Source of the DNA: Methylorubrum populi
GTDB lineage: Bacteria > Pseudomonadota > Alphaproteobacteria > Rhizobiales > Beijerinckiaceae
Length of the DNA stretch: 64,000 bases
Direction of reading: 5' to 3'
NCBI GenBank assembly: GCA_036946625.1
Contig: JAQIIU010000001.1
Coordinates: 186,001 to 250,000, forward strand
This document shows, one piece after another, positions 43,781-52,240 of this stretch. The notes under the pieces are model-generated. The model did no database searches, was not told the origin of the DNA, and saw nothing but the letters and a program-made list of their open reading frames with translations. Every line of letters starts with the position of its first letter. The stretch's first letter is position 1. A program made the translations under genes and the position numbers.

Positions 43781-44992
43781 ATGTCCGTTCGTCCTCCATC
43801 CGTCGAGCCGCTTTTGCCTCCCTCATCGATCCTTCCCCTCGCCTGGCCCCGAGCGGCATCTCGCGGGGAGCCGGGCGATGCGGCGGGGGCGCAGGACAGG
43901 GGGGAGGATCGCCACGGCGGCTTTCCCACCGGGGCGATCGCGCGGCTGCACCGCGCCGGGCTGCTCGCGGCACCGCTGCCCGAACCGCTCGGCGGCCGCG
44001 GCCTGTGCGAGCCCGGCCGGGTGGACACGCTGCGGGCGCTGCTCACGCGGATCGGCCGCGACGACCTCGCGGTGGGTCGGCTCTACGAGGGCCACGTCAA
44101 CGCCCTCGCCCTGGTCCTGCGCTACGCCGACGCCGCCACCGCCGAGCGGCTCGCCCGCGACGCCGGCGAGGGCCACCTGTTCGGCGTCTGGAACACCGAG
44201 CCGGCCGAGGGCGGCCTCGTCCTCGACCCCGCGGGCACGCTCCACGGCGCGAAGAGCCGCGCCTCGGGGGCCGGGTTCGTCACCCGTCCGCTGGTGACGG
44301 CGCGGCTTGCCGACGGGCGCCGCCTGATGCTGGTGATGCGGCTCGAACCCGGCGAGCGGGCCGACCTGTCGGATTGGCGCGCCCACGGCATGCGGGCCTC
44401 CGCCACCGGCACGGTCGACTTCTCCGGGCTCTGCGCCGCGGACGGGGCGGTGATCGGCGCGGCGGGCGATTACGGGCGCCAGCCCTTCTTCTTCGCCGGG
44501 GCGTGGCGCTTCCTGGCGGTCCAGCTCGGCGGCATCGAGGCGGTGGTCGAGACCCACCGCGCCCATCTCGCCGCGATGGGCCGGGGCGACGATCCGCACC
44601 AGCAGGCCCGGTTCGGGCGGGCGATGGTCGCGCTGGAGACGAGCCGCCCGCTCGTCGCCCGCGCGGCCCGGCTCGCCGCGGCGGAGGACGCGGCCCCGGA
44701 GCGGATCATCGCCTACGTCAACCTCGTCCGCGCCGCGGTCGAGGGGGCGGGCCTCGACGTGATCGCGCTGGCCCAGCGCTCGATCGGGCTGGCCGGCTTC
44801 CTCGAAACGCATCCGCTGGAGCGGCAGATGCGCGACCTCGCCACCTATCTGCGCCAGCCCGCCCCGGACGCCGCCCTGACGGGCATGGCGGCGCACGTGC
44901 TGGCGGCGGCCGAGCCGTTGCATGCGCTCTGGCCCGAGGAGGCCGCGTCGCAACCGGATTCCCTGCCGCGGCCGGCGGAGGTGGTCGGATGA
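43781..44992 (+). CDS. Acyl-CoA dehydrogenase-like protein
   Basis: 403 residues. The helical N-domain with HRAGLLAAPLPEPLGGRG, middle beta-domain (HLFGVWNTEPAEGG, GAKSRASGAGF) and helical C-domain (YVNLVRAAVEGAGLDVIALAQRSIGLAGF) follow the acyl-CoA dehydrogenase fold, but sequence is divergent and the usual catalytic Glu is not obvious. In related genomes such proteins sit beside PIG-L deacetylase, NodS-like methyltransferase and glycosyltransferase genes; here only the methyltransferase follows, overlapping by four bases. The substrate is unknown. Confidence 0.7.
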   Translation: MSVRPPSVEPLLPPSSILPLAWPRAASRGEPGDAAGAQDRGEDRHGGFPTGAIARLHRAGLLAAPLPEPLGGRGLCEPGRVDTLRALLTRIGRDDLAVGRLYEGHVNALALVLRYADAATAERLARDAGEGHLFGVWNTEPAEGGLVLDPAGTLHGAKSRASGAGFVTRPLVTARLADGRRLMLVMRLEPGERADLSDWRAHGMRASATGTVDFSGLCAADGAVIGAAGDYGRQPFFFAGAWRFLAVQLGGIEAVVETHRAHLAAMGRGDDPHQQARFGRAMVALETSRPLVARAARLAAAEDAAPERIIAYVNLVRAAVEGAGLDVIALAQRSIGLAGFLETHPLERQMRDLATYLRQPAPDAALTGMAAHVLAAAEPLHALWPEEAASQPDSLPRPAEVVG

Positions 44993-45585
44993 GCGGGCGG
45001 CGGAGAGAGACGCTGCCGGAGCGCTACTTCGCGGAGATCTACGCCGCCGATCCCGATCCGTGGCGCTTCACCTCCAGCGCCTACGAGGCGGAGAAATACG
45101 CCGCCACGCTCGCGGCCCTGCCGCGGGCACAGTATGCGAGCGCTCTGGAGATCGGCTGCTCGATCGGCGTCTTCACCCGGGCGCTCGCCCCCCGCTGCAC
45201 CGCGCTGACCGCCCTCGACATCGCCGAGGCGGCGCTCGCGGCGGCGCGGGACCGCTGCGCGGACCGTCCCCAGGTCGCGTTCGTCCGCGGCGCGGTGCCG
45301 GAGGTCTGGCCCGAGGGCCGGTTCGACCTCGTCGTGTTCGGCGAGATGCTCTATTTCCTCAGCCCTCCGGATCTGGCCCGGCTCGTCGCGCGGGTCGAGG
45401 CGAGCCTGGAGCCCGGCGGCGACTGCGTCCTCGTGCACTGGCTCGGCGAGACCGACTATCCCCTCTCCGGCGACGCGGCGGCGGAGGGCTTCATCGCCGG
45501 CACCGCCCCGTTCGCCCGCGTGCTGCACGGCGCGCGCACCGACGCCTACCGCCTCGACGTGCTGCGGCGGACCGGCGGCCGATGA
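44989..45585 (+). CDS. NodS-like SAM-dependent methyltransferase
   Basis: 198 residues. ERYFAEIYAADPDPWRFTSSAYEAEKY near the start is the signature of the NodS family; ALEIGCSIGVFTRALAPRC (about 48-66) is the SAM-binding motif I; GRFDLVVFGEMLYFLSP is the later core. NodS N-methylates the deacetylated glucosamine of Nod factors; homologues outside rhizobia act on unknown, possibly glycan, substrates. ATGA overlaps join it to both neighbours. Confidence 0.82.
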   Translation: MSGRRRETLPERYFAEIYAADPDPWRFTSSAYEAEKYAATLAALPRAQYASALEIGCSIGVFTRALAPRCTALTALDIAEAALAAARDRCADRPQVAFVRGAVPEVWPEGRFDLVVFGEMLYFLSPPDLARLVARVEASLEPGGDCVLVHWLGETDYPLSGDAAAEGFIAGTAPFARVLHGARTDAYRLDVLRRTGGR

Positions 45586-46277
45586 CGGCGCGTGCGCAAG
45601 AGGCCGTCCCGCGCCACCCGCTCTGGGTGCGCCTGACCCATTGGGTCAATGCCGGCGCGTTCCTGGCGCTTGCGGTCAGCGGCTGCGCGATCCTGCTCGC
45701 GCTGCCGCGCCTGTTCTGGGGCGAGACCGGGGCCAACGACGCGCCGGCCTGGCTCGTCCTGCCGCTGCCGGTGAACCTCGAACAGACCGGCTGGGGCCGC
45801 AGCCTGCACTTCCTCGCCGCCTGGATCTTCGTCCTCAACGGCGCGCTCTACGGGCTCGCCGCGCTGGCGAGCGGGCACCTCCTGCGCCGCCTCGCTCCCG
45901 ACCGCGACCAGCTCCGCCCCCGCCGCATCGCGGGCGACATCCGCGCCCATCTGCGCCTCACCGGCTCGGGCGGGGCCGGAGCGGGCCGCTACAACGTCCT
46001 GCAGAAGCTCGCCTATCTCGCCGTGCTGCTCGTGCTGGGCCCGGTGACGCTGCTCTCGGGCCTCACCATGTCCCCCGGCGTCACGGCGGCCTGCCCCGAA
46101 CTGTTCACCCTGTTCGGCGGCCGGCAATCGGCGCGCACGGTCCATTTCCTGTCGGCCGCCCTGTTCGTCGGCTTCCTCCTCGTCCACATCTGGCAGGTGC
46201 TCGCCAACGGTCCGTTCGACCTGATGCGCGGCATGATCACCGGGCATTCCGCGGCCCCGAAGGAGGAGAGGCGATGA
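45582..46277 (+). CDS. Cytochrome b561-type membrane protein
   Basis: 231 residues with four to five membrane helices. Likely haem-ligand histidines lie in RLTHWVNAGAFLALAVSG (TM1), GRSLHFLAAWIFVLNG (TM2), ARTVHFLSAALFVGFLLVHIWQVL (final helix). This matches the bacterial cytochrome b561/HyaC-like domain that carries electrons between quinones and a periplasmic partner. It precedes, with a four-base overlap, a sulfite-oxidase-fold molybdenum protein, which is the probable partner. Confidence 0.85.
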   Translation: MTARAQEAVPRHPLWVRLTHWVNAGAFLALAVSGCAILLALPRLFWGETGANDAPAWLVLPLPVNLEQTGWGRSLHFLAAWIFVLNGALYGLAALASGHLLRRLAPDRDQLRPRRIAGDIRAHLRLTGSGGAGAGRYNVLQKLAYLAVLLVLGPVTLLSGLTMSPGVTAACPELFTLFGGRQSARTVHFLSAALFVGFLLVHIWQVLANGPFDLMRGMITGHSAAPKEERR

Positions 46278-47017
46278 GCGCCTTCACCCGCCGCCGGCTG
46301 ATCCTCGGCTCCTCCGCCCTCGGCCTCGGCAGCGCGCTCGGGGCTTGCGAACTGATCGAGGGGGGCCCGCGCCGGCCGGGCCTCTACGGCTTGAGCGAGA
46401 CCCTGACGCTCGCCACGCAGCGCTTCCTGCTGCGCGACCAGCCGCTGGTGCGGGAGTTCGGGCCGGAGGCGGTCTCGGCGGTGTTTCCCACCATCAACAC
46501 CACCGATCCGGACGATCCCGCCTACCGCCGCTCGAAGGCGCGGGGGTTTTCGGACTGGCGCCTGCCGGTGAGCGGCCTCGTCGAGCGGCCGGCCGCCTTC
46601 TCCCTCGCCGAACTGAGGGCGATGCCGGCCCGCACGCAGGTGACGCTGCACGCCTGCGAGCAGGGCTGGTCGGCGATCGGCGGCTGGACCGGGGTGCCGC
46701 TCGCGCACGTGCTGGCCAGCGTCGGGCTCAAGCGCGAGGCGCGCTTCGTCGTGATCCGCGCGGTCGATGGCTGGTGGGACACCTACGACCTGTTCGACGC
46801 CCTGCATCCGCAGACGATCCTCGCCTACGGCATGAACGGCGGCGACCTCCCCGTTTCCCACGGCGCCCCGGTGCGCCTGCGGGTGGAGCGCCAGCTCGGC
46901 TACAAGTCGCTGAAATACCTCGCCGGCATCGAGGCGACCGACCGGGTCGACGGGCTCGGCCAGGGCCGCGGCAGCATGGTCTCGGAACTGGGCTTTTCGT
47001 GGTACGCCGGGATCTGA
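46274..47017 (+). CDS. Periplasmic molybdopterin-dependent oxidoreductase (sulfite oxidase fold)
   Basis: 247 residues. The N-terminus FTRRRLILGSSALGLGSALGACEL is a twin-arginine signal, with a possible lipobox (LGAC). VTLHACEQGWSAIGGWTGVPL holds the molybdenum-ligating Cys128 of the YedY/sulfite oxidase fold; GYKSLKYLAGIE near the end is also conserved. It is shorter than YedY (about 330) and lacks a fused haem domain; electrons probably pass to the cytochrome b encoded just upstream. Substrate unknown: sulfite, or methionine sulfoxide as for MsrPQ. Confidence 0.85.
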   Translation: MSAFTRRRLILGSSALGLGSALGACELIEGGPRRPGLYGLSETLTLATQRFLLRDQPLVREFGPEAVSAVFPTINTTDPDDPAYRRSKARGFSDWRLPVSGLVERPAAFSLAELRAMPARTQVTLHACEQGWSAIGGWTGVPLAHVLASVGLKREARFVVIRAVDGWWDTYDLFDALHPQTILAYGMNGGDLPVSHGAPVRLRVERQLGYKSLKYLAGIEATDRVDGLGQGRGSMVSELGFSWYAGI

Positions 47018-47050
47018 ACCCCCCCTCTCCGTGCCGAGCCGTTGTCGGTC

Positions 47051-47072
47051 CGTCATCGCGAGCGTGGCGACC
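47051..47072. repeat. Palindromic repeat family B, fragment
   Basis: CGTCATCGCGAGCGTGGCGACC lies in the 58-base gap between the convergent molybdenum enzyme and ABC ATPase genes. It matches the left end of the full element at 43018. Confidence 0.55.
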
Positions 47073-47075
47073 CAT

Positions 47076-47846
47076 TCACCCGATCACCGGCGTGCACACC
47101 GCCCGGCCCTGCCCCGGCAGCGGCACCACCGCGACCTCGACGCCGTAGAGGAGCCGCAGGGTCTCCGGCGTCACCGTCTCCGCAGGCGGGCCGAGCGCGA
47201 CGAGGCGGCCGCCGTGCAGCAGCGCCACCCGGTCGGCGCAGAGGAAGGCGTGGCCGGGATCGTGGGTGGAGAGCACCACGCTGATGCCGAGGCCGGAGAG
47301 CCGCCGCACCTGGGTCAGCACCCGGGCCTGGTTGCCGAAATCGAGGCTCGCGGTCGGCTCGTCCATCACCAGGAGCCGGGGCTCGCCCGCGAGCGCCCGG
47401 GCGATCAGGACGAGCTGGCGCTCGCCGCCGCTGATCTCGGTGTAGATCCGCTGGGCCAGATGGCCGATGCCCAAGGTGGCGAGCGCCCGCTCGACCGCCG
47501 CCCGGTCGGCCGGCCCGGGGCTCGCGAAGGCGGACAGCCGGCTGGCGCGGCCCATCAGCACCACGTCCCGCACGGCGAACGGGAAGAAGGCCGCGTGCGC
47601 CTGCGGCACGTAGGCGATCCGTTTCGCGATTTCGCGGCGCGGCCAATCGGTCAGGTCGGTGCCGTCGAGGAGGATGCGTCCGCCGAGCGGGCGCAGCAGC
47701 CCGAGCAGGGTCTTGAACAGGGTGGTCTTGCCGCCGCCGTTCGGCCCGAGCAGGCACAGCGCCTCGCCTTCCCCCACGGTCAGGCTGACCCCGGAGCCGA
47801 CCGCGCGGGCACCGTAGCCGAAGGCGAGATCGCGGATCTCGAACAT
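47076..47846 (-). CDS. ABC transporter ATPase (FecE/BtuD type)
   Basis: 256 residues. Walker A LLGPNGGGKTTL (about 33-44), Q-loop YVPQAHAA, signature SGGERQLVLIARAL (about 140), Walker B LLVMDEPTASLDFG and the H-loop STHDPGHA are all intact. It energises the class II importer formed with the permease and binding protein encoded upstream on the same strand; its ATG overlaps the permease stop (TGATG). Imported substrate unknown, probably a metal chelate, cobalamin, haem or molybdate-type oxyanion. Confidence 0.92.
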   Translation of the reverse strand: MFEIRDLAFGYGARAVGSGVSLTVGEGEALCLLGPNGGGKTTLFKTLLGLLRPLGGRILLDGTDLTDWPRREIAKRIAYVPQAHAAFFPFAVRDVVLMGRASRLSAFASPGPADRAAVERALATLGIGHLAQRIYTEISGGERQLVLIARALAGEPRLLVMDEPTASLDFGNQARVLTQVRRLSGLGISVVLSTHDPGHAFLCADRVALLHGGRLVALGPPAETVTPETLRLLYGVEVAVVPLPGQGRAVCTPVIG

Positions 47847-48913
47847 CAGGCCCAGCCCCGTCTGGCCGTCGCCAGCAGCCACAGGAAGAACGGCGCTCCG
47901 ACGAGCGCGGTGAGGATGCCGAGCGGCACCTCGATGGGGGCGGCGGTGCGGGCCAGGAGATCGACCGCGGTGAGATAGCCGGCGCCGAGCAGCATCGAGG
48001 CCGGCAGCAGGCGCCGGAAATCCGGCCCGACCAGGAGGCGGGCGACGTGCGGCACGATCAGCCCGATCCAGCCGATCACCCCCGTCACCGAGACCGCGGC
48101 GGCGGTCACCAGAGTGGCGCCGGTCACCAGCACCGGGCGGACCACCCGCGTCTCGACACCGAGCGCCCGGGCCTCCTCGTCGCCGAGGCTCATCAGGTTG
48201 ACGCGCCAGCGCAGCAGCACCAGCGGCGCGAGGCCGGCGAGCATCGCCGGCAGGATCGCGGCGACGTCGCCGGGCGTCACCGCGGCGAGGCTGCCGAGCA
48301 GCCAGAAGGTGATGGCGGGCAATTGATTGTAGGGGTCGGCGAGCACCTTCAGCAGCGCGATGCCGGCCCCGAGAAGCGCACCGACCGCCACGCCCGCGAG
48401 CACCAGCGTCAGCACCGGATCGTGCCGCCGCACCGCGAGCCCGACGGCGTAGACGGTGCCGACCGCGGCGAGACCGCCGACGAAGGCGAGCCCCTGGATC
48501 GCCGCCACCGGCAGCGAGAGCACGATCCCGAGCACGGCTCCCAGGCTTGCGCCCGCCGAAACGCCCAGGATGTCCGGCGAGACGAGGGGATTGCGAAACA
48601 GCCCCTGATAGGTCGCCCCCGCCGCCGCGAGCCCCGCCCCGACCACGAGCGCGCCGAGCACCCGCGGCAGGCGCACCTGCCAGACGACGGTCGCCGCGGT
48701 CGGATCGGTCGCGACGGGATGGCCGAAGAGCGGGGCGAGCACCTTGGCGGACAAAACCGAAAAGACGTCGGCGAGCGGCACGGGGTAGCGGCCGATGCCG
48801 AGGGAGACCAGCACGAGGAGGAGCAGCGCGGCCGGGCCCAGGGCCGCCAGCCCGAGGGCGCGCAGCCGCCGCGCCGGCCGGGCCGCCCCGGCCGGGCCCG
48901 CCGTCCCGCTCAC
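47846..48913 (-). CDS. ABC transporter permease (FecCD/BtuC type)
   Basis: 355 residues with around ten hydrophobic helices. LPRVLGALVVGAGLAAAGATYQGLFRNPLVSPDILGVSAGASLGAVLGI (N-terminal third) and GVIGWIGLIVPHVARLLVGPDFRRLLPASMLLGAGYL (C-terminal third) are the conserved FecCD blocks. It overlaps both neighbours by a few bases, giving a tight three-gene uptake operon read from the binding protein onward. Confidence 0.92.
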   Translation of the reverse strand: MSGTAGPAGAARPARRLRALGLAALGPAALLLLVLVSLGIGRYPVPLADVFSVLSAKVLAPLFGHPVATDPTAATVVWQVRLPRVLGALVVGAGLAAAGATYQGLFRNPLVSPDILGVSAGASLGAVLGIVLSLPVAAIQGLAFVGGLAAVGTVYAVGLAVRRHDPVLTLVLAGVAVGALLGAGIALLKVLADPYNQLPAITFWLLGSLAAVTPGDVAAILPAMLAGLAPLVLLRWRVNLMSLGDEEARALGVETRVVRPVLVTGATLVTAAAVSVTGVIGWIGLIVPHVARLLVGPDFRRLLPASMLLGAGYLTAVDLLARTAAPIEVPLGILTALVGAPFFLWLLATARRGWA

Positions 48914-49947
48914 CGGGCCGGCCCCGGCCCGGCGGCCTCGCGCAGGAGGCGGTCGAGCTGCTCCGGCTTGAGATCGACCCGGTAGAAGCGCCGGTAGAAG
49001 TCGCGCACCGCGTCACCCAGCGTCTGCGGGAATCGTTCGGGGAAGAACAGCCCGGCGAGCCAGCGCAGGCCGATCAGGCGGTTCACGCCCGGCGGCGCGT
49101 CGACCCAGCCGAAGGGCAGCGTCGGGATGGCGTGGACCCGGCCCTCGCGCACGGCCTTCAGCCCGCTCCAGAGCGGATCGGCCGCGGCCGTTTTCGGGAA
49201 ATCGGGGTCGAGGGCGACGATCACGTCCGGGTTCCAGGCCAGCACCTGCTCGGGCGAGACGGCGGCGAGCCCCCCGGCGCCTTCCGCCGCCGCCACGTTG
49301 CGACCGCCCGCGGCCTCGACGATCTCGGTGTTGATCGAGCCGGAGAGCCCCGTCTCCAGGCCTCGCGGCCCGCGCCCGTAATAGACCCGCGGGCGCTTGT
49401 CCTCCGGCACCGCGGCGACGACCTCGGCCACCGCCTTCAGGATCCTTTCGGACTCGGTCGCGAGCATCTCGGCCTCGGTGTCGGCTCCGATCAGCGCGCC
49501 GAGGGTCCGATAGGTCTGCGGCGTGGCCGCGAAGCGTCCGTCGAGCAGCAGATAGGGGATGCCGGTCTGGGCCTGTACCCGGTCGGCGAGCGAGGCATAG
49601 GTCGCCCCCGTGCTGCCGACATCGACGATGAGGTCGGGCTTGAGGGCGAGCAGCGCCTCGACATTGGCGGTGTTGCCCCGCCCGGTCAGCCGCCCGTAGG
49701 CGGGCAGATCCCGGAGCTCGGGAGCCAGGAAGTCCCGCTCCTCCGGGCTCGGCGCCCGGGGCCAGCCGACCATCTTGCCGGGCGCCAGGGTGTAGAGCAG
49801 CACCGCGGCGGGCGGGCCGGCGGCGAGCACGCGGGTCACCCGCTCCGGCACCTCGACCCGGCGCCCGGCCGCATCGGTGACGGGCCGGGCGGCCGCGAGA
49901 CAGGGATAGAGGCAGGCGAGCGCGAGAAGGCAGCGGAGCAGCGGCAT
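48910..49947 (-). CDS. Periplasmic binding protein of the FecCD-type importer
   Basis: 345 residues from ATG 49947, chosen because a signal peptide (MPLLRCLLALACLYPCLAAA) starts there; ATG 49977 would add a basic extension. DAAGRRVEVPERVTRVLAAGPP opens the family III binding fold; LGRLTG-like AYGRLTGRGNTANVEALLALKPDLIVDVG and RVYYGRGPRGLETGLSGSINTEIVEAAGG follow. This wording differs from classical siderophore binders. Ligand unknown; the nearby molybdenum enzyme makes a molybdate/tungstate role conceivable but unproven. Confidence 0.85.
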   Translation of the reverse strand: MPLLRCLLALACLYPCLAAARPVTDAAGRRVEVPERVTRVLAAGPPAAVLLYTLAPGKMVGWPRAPSPEERDFLAPELRDLPAYGRLTGRGNTANVEALLALKPDLIVDVGSTGATYASLADRVQAQTGIPYLLLDGRFAATPQTYRTLGALIGADTEAEMLATESERILKAVAEVVAAVPEDKRPRVYYGRGPRGLETGLSGSINTEIVEAAGGRNVAAAEGAGGLAAVSPEQVLAWNPDVIVALDPDFPKTAAADPLWSGLKAVREGRVHAIPTLPFGWVDAPPGVNRLIGLRWLAGLFFPERFPQTLGDAVRDFYRRFYRVDLKPEQLDRLLREAAGPGPAR

Positions 49948-49986
49948 CGGGGAAGGGCGTCTCCCGTGATAGCGCATCACCTATAG

Positions 49987-50033
49987 AGCATCGTCCCGAA
50001 AGGTGGTTGCCGGCTCGTCCGAGAAGACGATGC
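49987..50033. repeat. Intergenic palindromic repeat family A, copy 2
   Basis: 47-bp element with inverted ends GCATCGTC and GACGATGC, and the same centre (GTCCCGAAAGGTGGTTGCCG) as the copy at 29198-29244. It lies in the divergent promoter region between the binding protein gene and the hydrolase gene. Confidence 0.78.
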
Positions 50034-50139
50034 GACATCGAGCGCCTTTGCGCCGGAATGGCGCCGCGCCCGAACCGCGCCGGCGTCGCCCGGGTTGGTC
50101 CGGCACCGACATCCCCCGTGCCTATCCTTCGGAGAAAGC

Positions 50140-51003
50140 ATGCCCGATCCGGTCGTCAGCCACCGCCACGTCGCCCTCGGCAGCCTGCGGCTGCACCTGG
50201 CCGAGGCGGGGCCGAGCGACGGGCCGCCCACCCTCCTGCTGCACGGCTTTCCCGAATTCTGGTTCGGCTGGCGGCATCAGATCGGGCCGCTCGCGGAGAG
50301 CGGCCTGCGCCTCCTCGTCCCCGGCCAGCGCGGCTACGGCCTCAGCGACCGGCCGAAGGGGCTTCCCGCCTACCATCTCGACCGGCTCGCCCACGACGTG
50401 ATCGCCCTGGCCGATGCCTGCGGGGCGAAGCGCGTCCGCCTCGTCGGGCACGATTGGGGCGGGCTCGTCGCGTTCTGGACGGCGAGCTTCCACCCCGAGC
50501 GGGTCGAGCGGCTCGCCGTGCTCAACGCCTTCCATCCCGGCGTGTTCGGCGCCTATCTCCGGCACCATCCGGGGCAGGCGCTGCGCAGCGCCTATGCCGG
50601 CTTCTTCCAGCTCCCCCTGCTGCCCGAACGGCTGCTCACCGCCCGCGGCGGCCACCTCCTGCGGGAGCTGATGCGCCGCTCCAGCGCCTCCGACACCTTC
50701 GGCGAGGCCGACCTCGACGTCTACGCGCGGGAATGGCTGCGCCCCGGCGCGGTCACGGCGATGCTCGATTGGTATCGGGCGCTCGCCCGCCTGCCCCGCG
50801 CGCGCCACCCGCCGAAGGTCGCCGCGCCGACGCTGATCCTGTGGGGCGAGCGCGACCGGGCGCTCCAGCCGGGGCTGGCGCAGGCGAGCCTCGCCCTGTG
50901 CGAGCGCAGCCGCCTGCACCGGTTTCCCGAGGCGACCCACTGGGTGCAGCACGACGTGCCCGAGGCGGTCAACGCCGCACTGATCGCGTTCCTGCACGAA
51001 TAG
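50140..51003 (+). CDS. Alpha/beta hydrolase, epoxide hydrolase-like
   Basis: 287 residues from ATG 50140, with GGAGAAAGC immediately upstream. LLLHGFPEFWFGWRHQI gives the HGxP oxyanion motif; nucleophile Asp105 is in VGHDWGGLV; DYWRAL-like LDWYRAL near 208 could supply a lid Tyr; the catalytic His is in THWVQHD near 268. This fits soluble epoxide hydrolases, with haloalkane or haloacetate dehalogenases as alternatives. Monocistronic. Substrate unknown. Confidence 0.85.
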   Translation: MPDPVVSHRHVALGSLRLHLAEAGPSDGPPTLLLHGFPEFWFGWRHQIGPLAESGLRLLVPGQRGYGLSDRPKGLPAYHLDRLAHDVIALADACGAKRVRLVGHDWGGLVAFWTASFHPERVERLAVLNAFHPGVFGAYLRHHPGQALRSAYAGFFQLPLLPERLLTARGGHLLRELMRRSSASDTFGEADLDVYAREWLRPGAVTAMLDWYRALARLPRARHPPKVAAPTLILWGERDRALQPGLAQASLALCERSRLHRFPEATHWVQHDVPEAVNAALIAFLHE

Positions 51004-51380
51004 GAACCGGCGCCGGGCCAGAGGCCCCGGCGCCCGTTCGCATCCGGAAGCTCCCCGCGGTCGTGTCGGCGGCCGCTCATGCCGACGCCGCCACTCTCGC
51101 CGCTGCGCGAGCCGAATTCCATGCCGCCGCGCTGCGCGCCGTCGATGGCCGCGGGCTGAGCGGAGACCGAGGGCTCGTCAGCCACGCGGCGGCAGCCGGC
51201 ACATCGGGCAAATCGTTGAGCCAAACAAGGTCGCCCTCCACGTCGAGCGAGCGGTCGGGGCAAGGACCTCCGCGTTGAAGGCGAAGGTCGCAAGTACAGT
51301 CAAGGCTGGCAAACCGCGCAGGACGCCATAGGTTGGTGCCGTCTAAAACAGCGTCTCCTAATGCGGGGCTATCGACGGCA
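51004..51380. other. Intergenic at the start of the sulfur island
   Basis: 377 bases. The plus strand has a protein-like frame for about 40 codons (HADAATLAAARAEFHAAALRAVDG...) without a start or a recognised family; it may be a gene remnant. The region marks the change from housekeeping-like genes to accessory genes. No tRNA or att-like repeat was found. Confidence 0.3.
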
Positions 51381-51704
51381 ATGGATGCGGTGACGACCAC
51401 CGACCTGCTACGCCTTCAGGACAAGGCAGCCGACGCCGCGCGAATGCTGCGCTTGCTCGCGAACGAGAAGCGTCTCCTCATCCTGTGCCTGCTGGTCGCC
51501 CAGGGCGAGATGGACGTGACGAGCCTCGCCGAGGCCGTGGAGCTCAGCCAATCCGCGCTCTCGCAGCATCTCGCCAAGCTGCGCGAGGACGGGCTGGTCG
51601 CTTTCCGGCGCGAGAGCCAGACGCTCCACTATCGCCTGGAGGATCCTCGCGCCGCACGCCTGCTCGCGACGCTCAAGGACATCTTCTGTCCGGAAGCGGG
51701 CTGA
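51381..51704 (+). CDS. ArsR-family regulator, BigR/SqrR-like persulfide sensor
   Basis: 107 residues from ATG 51381 (a GTG at 51333 is an alternative). A winged helix with recognition helix SQSALSQHLAKLREDGLVAFRR. Cys36 (RLLILCLL) and Cys103 (KDIFCPEAG) sit 67 residues apart at the positions of the two redox cysteines of BigR and SqrR, which form a polysulfide link when exposed to sulfide and release DNA. Downstream YeeE/YedE and TSUP genes are typical targets of BigR. Sulfide or persulfide sensing is strongly suggested but inferred. Confidence 0.85.
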   Translation: MDAVTTTDLLRLQDKAADAARMLRLLANEKRLLILCLLVAQGEMDVTSLAEAVELSQSALSQHLAKLREDGLVAFRRESQTLHYRLEDPRAARLLATLKDIFCPEAG

Positions 51705-51762
51705 TCTTGCCGCAACGGCGCCCGCCAACGCTTCCTTCGGGCCGGAGGCGGGCCGGCGATCC

Positions 51763-52236
51763 TCAGAGCCGTGCCGCCATCAGGGCATGGCTGGTCCGAT
51801 TGTCACGGTCCCCGGCGTCCGGTCCGATGGGGCCGTAATCCCCACGGAGCGCCTTCAGGGCGTTGCGCTCGACCTCGATCTCGCGGGCCGTGCGGAAGCC
51901 GAGCCGCCGCAGGATCGGCAAGGGCGGGCACCAGCCCGGACGGCATGCTGGAGCGGGAATGCCGTCACGGCCAGCGACAGGGCGAGCCAGCGCCGGCCGG
52001 CGGTCATGTGCCGAGGCGGCGAGCGCCAGCGCCGCGGTGTTGGCCTCCAGCGTCCGCTCGATGTCCCACTCAGCGTCGAGCCCGCGCAGCCGGCGGCCGA
52101 TCGCCTGCGGGTGTTCGGCATGCCACTTCACGCTCGCATCGATGTCGGCAGCGATGCGCCGGTTGACGCGCGCATCCGTGCGAAGCGGGATCCGCTCCGC
52201 CGTTCCGGGGATCAACGGCCAGTTCCCTTCTGACAT
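51763..52236 (-). pseudogene. DUF2892-type membrane protein gene with two compensating frameshifts
   Basis: The open frame gives 157 residues starting MSEGNWPLIPGTAERIPLRTD. The first part (IERTLEANTAALALAASAHDRR) and the last part (PGWCPPLPILRRLGFRTAREIE, ALKALRGDYG) match DUF2892-like proteins of sulfur loci. The expected hydrophobic middle (RRWLALSLAVTAFPLQHAV) is found in another frame between about 51940 and 52015. A CCGG duplication near 52000 shifts the frame and a one-base loss near 51945 restores it. The product would lack its membrane segment. It may be a decaying gene or a sequencing artefact. Confidence 0.6.
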
Positions 52237-52240
52237 TAAA

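Noticed and set aside
49981-50139. Cobalamin riboswitch upstream of the FecCD-type binding protein gene
   Set aside because: No B12-box-like conserved core was found; the segment is occupied by the family A palindromic repeat.
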